This document shows, one piece after another, positions 59,990-64,000 of a stretch of 64,000 nt of DNA. Within the stretch, counting starts at the first letter, position 1; every line of letters starts with the position of its first letter. The DNA is from Leucobacter sp. CX169 (GTDB lineage: Bacteria > Actinomycetota > Actinomycetes > Actinomycetales > Microbacteriaceae). A program made the translations under genes and the position numbers. The stretch is from the NCBI RefSeq assembly GCF_017161405.1, contig NZ_CP071051.1, forward strand, positions 2,108,001-2,172,000, in the 5' to 3' direction. The notes under the pieces were generated by a model. It ran no database searches. It worked only from the letters and a program-made list of their open reading frames with translations, and was not told the origin of the DNA.

Positions 59990-60979
59990 CTAGCCGCCGG
60001 GCGGGGTTTCTCCCGGGCCACCCGCGGGCGGGGTTCCTCCACCGCTCGGGGCACCAGGCGGAGGCGTGCCGCCTGCACCGCCTCCACCCGATGGCGCCGC
60101 GCCCGCAGTCGGCTCCGTGCGGGTATCGACACGCACGGTGAGCGCCACCCGATACCCGTTCGTCGGGTCGCCCGTCACGGTCGCGAGCTGCAGCTCACCG
60201 CCATCGTCGCTGAAGACGTTGTCGTTCGCGAGGCTCACTTGTGAGAGGTTCGCGGTTGAGCCCTCGTACCCGGGCAGCGCGAAGACCTTCTTGCTGACAT
60301 CCTCAGGCAGGGCGACCTGAGACGTCGCGATCGCGTTCGTCGAGTCGGTGATCGATGCGACGTTCGGGTACACCTCGAAGTGGATGTGCGGCCAGCGGCC
60401 GGTGTAGCAGGCGGGGAAGATCGAGGTGTACGACACCTTCCCTTCAGCGTCTGCGACCTGCACCCCGCGAAGATAGGTCACGTCTTCGAGGCCGGAAGAG
60501 TACATCGAGTACCCTCCAGCGCTGTCGCAGTGCCAGACATACACGGCCACATCCGTGAAGGGCGCGTCGTTGTTCGCCATGTCGAGAATGGTGAGCGTGA
60601 GCGCCATGGGTACGCCCGTCGCAGTCGTTCCCCCGTCAATGCTCGAGCGAATGTCGCTGCGCACGATGCCCGACTGGTTCAACACGTCGACCCCGTTCGA
60701 GCCGTCACCCGGGTAGGGGCCGGCCGTCTCATCGGGAATCTCGCCCGCCGCGGTGGTCGCCGTGGCCGAACCGCTGCCCGGGGCGATGGTCGAGCACGCG
60801 GCGAGCGCGAGCGTGCCGACGCCGACGCCGAGCAGGCCGAGCACTCCCCGCCGGCTCATCAGCGTGCGCACATCGAACAGGACGCCTTGGTCGACGACCT
60901 CCTCATCCGCACGGTCGAGCAGTCGACCCTCGTAGGCGGGCCCCTCGGGGGTGTGATCGGGTTCGGGAATGCGGCTCAT
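59990..60979 (-). CDS. Intradiol-type dioxygenase family protein, Tat lipoprotein
   Basis: A 329-residue protein. After a 40-residue cytoplasmic lead comes a twin-arginine signal, SRRGVLGLLGVG, ending in the lipobox LALAAC (about residue 61). The dioxygenase fold shows VYVWHCDSAGGYSMYS and YTGRWPHIHFEVY, supplying the two Tyr and the HIH pair that bind iron(III) in protocatechuate 3,4-dioxygenases. The C-terminal tail is Gly/Pro-rich and disordered. An exported version suggests action on catechols outside the cell. ATG 60979 has GGAG upstream; larger frames overlap the MarR region as noise. Confidence 0.85.
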   Translation of the reverse strand: MSRIPEPDHTPEGPAYEGRLLDRADEEVVDQGVLFDVRTLMSRRGVLGLLGVGVGTLALAACSTIAPGSGSATATTAAGEIPDETAGPYPGDGSNGVDVLNQSGIVRSDIRSSIDGGTTATGVPMALTLTILDMANNDAPFTDVAVYVWHCDSAGGYSMYSSGLEDVTYLRGVQVADAEGKVSYTSIFPACYTGRWPHIHFEVYPNVASITDSTNAIATSQVALPEDVSKKVFALPGYEGSTANLSQVSLANDNVFSDDGGELQLATVTGDPTNGYRVALTVRVDTRTEPTAGAAPSGGGGAGGTPPPGAPSGGGTPPAGGPGETPPGG

Positions 60980-61092
60980 GATCGTGCTCCAAACAGTGGG
61001 GAGAGTGGTCGTGATCCTGAGCCTCCCCTGTCCGCCTATGCGGAGCCAAGCAGGAAGCTGAGTGCAAGCCGAACGCAGCATGTCCATTTGAA

Positions 61093-61117
61093 TTGTGCAC
61101 AACTTAATTGCGTGCAA
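61093..61117. promoter_or_regulatory. Two MarR/OhrR-type boxes
   Basis: TTGTGCACAA (61093-61102) is a perfect 10-bp palindrome; TTGCGTGCAA (61108-61117) keeps the TTGC...GCAA halves, with centres 15 bp apart. They lie 10-35 bp upstream of the MarR start, in the divergent promoter to the dioxygenase. Confidence 0.65.
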
Positions 61118-61127
61118 GAATAATTCC

Positions 61128-61610
61128 ATGCCCGTGACCGATGAAATGGTGTGCTTCTCGCTGTACGCCGCGACCCGCGCGACCACCCAGGCGTACCGCC
61201 AACTGCTCGAGCCGTGGAACCTGACGTACCCGCAGTACCTGGTGCTCGCCACCCTGTGGATCGAAGGAGAACAGACCGTCTCGTCGCTGGGCGAGCACCT
61301 GCAGCTTGACTCGGGCACGCTCTCTCCCCTGCTTCGCCGCATGGAACAGAGCGAGCTCGTGCGACGCGAACGGCGCTCGACCGACGAGCGCGTCGTGACG
61401 GTCGCGGTCGGCTCGCGTGGCCTCGCACTGCGCGCCGAGCTCGCCCACATTCCGGCCCAGATTGCCGCGGGCACCGGGCTCACCGACCGGGCCGCCGCGG
61501 CAGCGCTCATCGAGACGCTGCAGCGCCTCACCGAGACGATGCACGCCGTCGGCACGCTCCCCACCAACGACACAATCACCAATACCACTTCGAAGGAGTC
61601 ACACAAATGA
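61128..61610 (+). CDS. OhrR-like MarR-family regulator
   Basis: About 160 residues. MVCFSLYAATRATTQAYR at the start has the redox-sensing Cys9 in the position of OhrR's peroxide-sensing Cys; LTYPQYLVLATLWIEGEQ, VSSLGEHLQLDSGTLSPLLRRMEQ and RRSTDERVVTV complete the winged helix. Loss of activity on Cys oxidation would induce its target. It overlaps the quinone oxidoreductase gene by 4 bp and is divergent from the dioxygenase. Confidence 0.92.
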   Translation: MPVTDEMVCFSLYAATRATTQAYRQLLEPWNLTYPQYLVLATLWIEGEQTVSSLGEHLQLDSGTLSPLLRRMEQSELVRRERRSTDERVVTVAVGSRGLALRAELAHIPAQIAAGTGLTDRAAAAALIETLQRLTETMHAVGTLPTNDTITNTTSKESHK

Positions 61611-62602
61611 CCACGAACACCACCATGCGCGCCCTCGTCCAGCACCAGTTCGGCAACCCCGCCGAGGTCCTGGCCGTCGAAGAGCATCCGCTCCCCCAGC
61701 CCGGCCCCGGCCAGGTGCGCGTCCGCACCCTCCTCGCCGCCGTGCACAACCACGACCTGCTGACGGTTCGCGGACTCTACGGTTTCAAGCCCGAGATGCC
61801 CGCACAGTCGGGCACCGAGGCCGTCGGCGTTGTCGACGCGCTCGGCGAGGGTGTCACACACCTCGCGGTCGGCCAGCGCGTCGCCAGCGGCGGAACGTTC
61901 GGCGCCTGGGCCGAGTACTTCGTCGCTGACGCCGCAGCGCTCATCCCTGTCATGGACGCCATTCCAGACGAGGCTGCCGCCCAGCTCGTGTCGATGCCGT
62001 TCAGCGCGATCAGCCTGCTGCACTTCCTCGACCTCAAGGAGGGCGACTGGGTGCTGCAGAACGCCGCCAACGGGGCGGTGAGCCGCATGATTGCCCAGCT
62101 GGGCGCTGCCCGCGGAATCAACGTGGTCGGCCTGGTGCGACGTGACGCCGGCGTCGACGAGCTCCGCGCCGAGGGCATCGAGCGCGTGATCTCCACCGAG
62201 TCCGCCGACTGGCGCGAGCAGCTCGCCGCGATCACCGGCGGCGCCGAGATCCGCGTCGGTATCGACTCGGTCGGCGGCAAGGCAGCGGGCGACGTCCTGT
62301 CGGCCCTCGCCACGAACGGCACCCTCGTCGTCTTCGGCGCGATGGCCTCGCCGACGCTCGAGCTTTCCTCAAGCGACCTCATCTTCAAGCAGGCCACGGT
62401 CAAGGGCTTCTGGGGCAGCGTGGTCAGCCGCGAGATGAGCGCTGAACTGAAGGGCCAGCTCTTCGGTGAGCTGATCGGGCGCGTGCTCGACGGCACGCTC
62501 ACCCTCCCGGTCGCGGGCACCTTCGGCTTCGACGAGATCGGCGCCGCGGCTGCGGCGAGCGCCCAGCCCGGCCGCGTCGGCAAGGTGCTGCTGCGCCCGT
62601 AA
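61607..62602 (+). CDS. Quinone oxidoreductase-like zinc-free MDR protein
   Basis: A 331-residue MDR enzyme. ALVQHQFGNPAEVLAVEE, GTEAVGVVDALGEGV, and coenzyme-binding segment QNAANGAVSRMIAQLGAARG; no structural-zinc Cys cluster, so it belongs to the QOR/MECR-type group. It should reduce quinones or enones with NADPH. Co-transcribed with the OhrR-like regulator, it is probably induced by organic peroxide or electrophiles. Confidence 0.9.
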   Translation: MTTNTTMRALVQHQFGNPAEVLAVEEHPLPQPGPGQVRVRTLLAAVHNHDLLTVRGLYGFKPEMPAQSGTEAVGVVDALGEGVTHLAVGQRVASGGTFGAWAEYFVADAAALIPVMDAIPDEAAAQLVSMPFSAISLLHFLDLKEGDWVLQNAANGAVSRMIAQLGAARGINVVGLVRRDAGVDELRAEGIERVISTESADWREQLAAITGGAEIRVGIDSVGGKAAGDVLSALATNGTLVVFGAMASPTLELSSSDLIFKQATVKGFWGSVVSREMSAELKGQLFGELIGRVLDGTLTLPVAGTFGFDEIGAAAAASAQPGRVGKVLLRP

Positions 62603-62612
62603 CTTTCACCCG

Positions 62613-62680
62613 GCAGGATCCTGCCCGACCACAGTGCGCCCGTCCGGGCAGCTCACTTCGAGCCACCCGGGCGGGCGCAC
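62613..62680. repeat. Palindrome and strong hairpin between oxidoreductase and GTPase
   Basis: GGCAGGATCCTGCC (62613-62626) is a perfect palindrome. GTGCGCCCGTCCGGG (62634-62648) pairs with CCCGGGCGGGCGCAC (62666-62680), 14 of 15. They probably end the upstream transcript, but only TTGT follows. Confidence 0.5.
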
Positions 62681-62711
62681 TTGTATCCTGGCGGAAAGAC
62701 GAAGGGGCACC

Positions 62712-63842
62712 ATGGCAACCGACGGTTGGTCCGATGACGAGTTCCGCCAGAAGTGGCAGGAGCAGGCAGACCAGATTGGCCGCTTCAACCTGGCCATCTT
62801 CGGCAAGACCGGGGTGGGCAAGTCGACCCTCATCAACGCGGTCTTTGGTGAGGACGTCGCCCCCACCGGCATCGGCGAGCCGGTCACGATGGACAACCAT
62901 CTCTACCTGCACCGCGCCGGCTTTCTCGGCCTGCTCGATACCCGCGGGCTCGAGATTGGCAAGGACACGGATGCGCTGATTCGCGAGCTCGGCGACTACG
63001 TCAAAAGCATGCGCAAGCAACCCCTGCAGGATCAGGTCCACGCGGCCTGGTACTGCGTGCGCGCGACCGACCGCCGCTTTGAAGACACCGAGGCGGACTT
63101 CATCCGCCGGTTGCACGACCTCGGCCTGCCCGTCGTCGTCGTCCTGACACAGGTGCCATCCCGCGGCGCCGAGTACCACCGCGACGCGGTCGCGCTCGCC
63201 GAGCATATCGCCGGCTTGGGCCTGCCGATCTTCGGCGGCGGGCCGATCCTGGTGATGGCCGCCGAAGACCAGTTCACCGGCCAGGTCGAGCACGGGCTGA
63301 AGGATCTCGTTGATGCCACCTTTCGCGTTGCTCCAGCAGGTGTCGAAGCAGCATTCATCGCGGCGCAAAAAGTCGACCTCGACCGCAAACACAAGCAAGC
63401 CAAAGACGTCGTCAAAGTGGCTGCCGGGATGGCGCTAGCCGTCGGCGCGGTGCCGATTCCGATGGCCGACGCCGGCGTGCTCGTCCCCATCCAGCTCGGC
63501 ATGATGGCGAAGATCGCCGCGATCTATGGCGTCAAGATGGAGACCGCGACGATCGCCGCGACTGTCGCGACGACTGCGGCCACGGCCGCGGGCCGCAGCG
63601 CCGCGGTCAGCCTCATCAAGCTCATTCCGGGCGCCGGGTGGGTCGTTGGCGGCACCATTTCGGCGGCCGTCGCCAGCACGTTCACCTTCGCCGTCGGCTA
63701 CGCCTGGGCAACGGTGTGCGGCGAACTCACCCAGGGGCGACTCAAAGGCGCCGACGGGGCGCTCGACACCGAGCTGGTGCGCAAGCTCTTCACCGAGCAG
63801 TTCGCGGCGTGGTTCAAGAAGGATGGGTTGAAGAAGCCGTGA
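62712..63842 (+). CDS. Era/YcjX-like GTPase with C-terminal membrane region
   Basis: About 376 residues. G1 is FGKTGVGKSTLIN, G3 is DTRGLE; where TKxD or NKxD is expected the sequence has VLTQVPSRG, so base specificity is uncertain. The C-terminal third is rich in Ala and Gly with probable membrane-inserting helices, as in DUF697-type GTPases. Function unknown; such proteins often act in membrane or envelope events. ATG 62712 has AAGGGG upstream. Confidence 0.82.
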   Translation: MATDGWSDDEFRQKWQEQADQIGRFNLAIFGKTGVGKSTLINAVFGEDVAPTGIGEPVTMDNHLYLHRAGFLGLLDTRGLEIGKDTDALIRELGDYVKSMRKQPLQDQVHAAWYCVRATDRRFEDTEADFIRRLHDLGLPVVVVLTQVPSRGAEYHRDAVALAEHIAGLGLPIFGGGPILVMAAEDQFTGQVEHGLKDLVDATFRVAPAGVEAAFIAAQKVDLDRKHKQAKDVVKVAAGMALAVGAVPIPMADAGVLVPIQLGMMAKIAAIYGVKMETATIAATVATTAATAAGRSAAVSLIKLIPGAGWVVGGTISAAVASTFTFAVGYAWATVCGELTQGRLKGADGALDTELVRKLFTEQFAAWFKKDGLKKP

Positions 63843-63885
63843 CGAGGGGGCGCTGAGGTCCCTGCCCTCCTGTGCGACACCCTGG

Positions 63886-64000
63886 TCAGTGAGTGACGAT
63901 CGCCTTCGCCAGAATGATGATCAGGCCGAACGAGGCCGTGGCAAGCGCCCCCAATAGCCGCACGTGCAGCGCCGCCCCACGCCGGCGATACGCCAGGTAA
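63886..64000 (-). CDS. Membrane protein, C-terminal fragment
   Basis: The window ends inside a minus-strand gene. The last 38 codons are visible, with a basic stretch (YRRRGAALHVR) followed by one hydrophobic helix and the stop TGA at 63886. No family can be assigned from so little. The gap to the GTPase is 43 bp. Confidence 0.5.
   Translation of the reverse strand, partial: YLAYRRRGAALHVRLLGALATASFGLIIILAKAIVTH

Noticed and set aside
1-64000. tRNA genes, CRISPR arrays, integrase or phage genes
   Set aside because: No cloverleaf-like stretch, regularly spaced repeats, or integrase/transposase motif was found on either strand by eye.

Overview
The window is high-GC, gene-dense DNA of an actinobacterium. 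Several traits point to Microbacteriaceae, perhaps Leucobacter or a relative: a DUF222/HNH (13E12-type) protein, an LAxTG-like wall-sorting remnant, PadR-DUF1048-ABC and DUF1304/DUF817/DUF1611 genes, many GTG/TTG starts and 4-bp ATGA gene overlaps. The genus is an inference. I see no rRNA, tRNA, CRISPR array, phage module or intact insertion sequence. The content looks like accessory chromosome rich in exporters, regulators and catabolic enzymes.

Layout. 1-4.4 kb: end of an MDR oxidoreductase, then a minus-strand XRE regulator, ABC-2 exporter and NarL-type two-component system. 4.5-6.3 kb: zinc-ribbon protein, VanX-like D,D-dipeptidase lipoprotein and VOC protein; a 28-bp direct repeat flanks the dipeptidase. 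6.5-11 kb: second two-component system, whose regulator gene runs 55 bp into a convergent Dcu-type C4-dicarboxylate carrier; this is followed by a peptidase E gene broken by one in-frame TGA. 11.1-13.2 kb: TetR plus DHA2 exporter with a 39-bp operator-like palindrome. 13.5-16.5 kb: DUF1611 protein and ornithine/alanine-racemase-like enzyme (probable D-amino-acid module) whose ribosome-binding site lies in a perfect hairpin, then a small alarmone synthetase. 16.5-31 kb: amidohydrolase, HxlR/NAD(P)-binding pair, ArfB, CPBP protease, DUF1304, YbaK deacylase, an unknown lipoprotein, DHA2 exporter, AarF kinase, DUF1801, PEP-mutase-like lyase, aryl-alcohol dehydrogenase with a clear terminator, and a DHA2 exporter behind two CsoR-type operator boxes.

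31.3-43 kb: the most coherent system. Ten minus-strand genes, mostly overlapping, encode an alcohol dehydrogenase, thiolase, 3-hydroxyacyl-CoA dehydrogenase, two crotonase-fold enzymes, a small membrane protein plus a sodium:solute symporter, two thioesterases and an acyl-CoA ligase. A divergent GAF-PucR regulator faces them. This reads as an uptake, activation and beta-oxidation route for a short or branched organic acid or alcohol. No acyl-CoA dehydrogenase is present.

43-64 kb: PadR-DUF1048-ABC-2 exporter behind a 16-bp perfect inverted repeat; LysR with a divergent FAD oxidoreductase; DUF817, SDR, a membrane protein, AI-2E transporter, LysR/HPP pair, DoxX, DHA2 exporter, alcohol dehydrogenase, DUF222-HNH, a sorting-signal remnant, Tat-lipoprotein intradiol dioxygenase, OhrR-like MarR with quinone oxidoreductase, a GTPase and the edge of a membrane protein gene.
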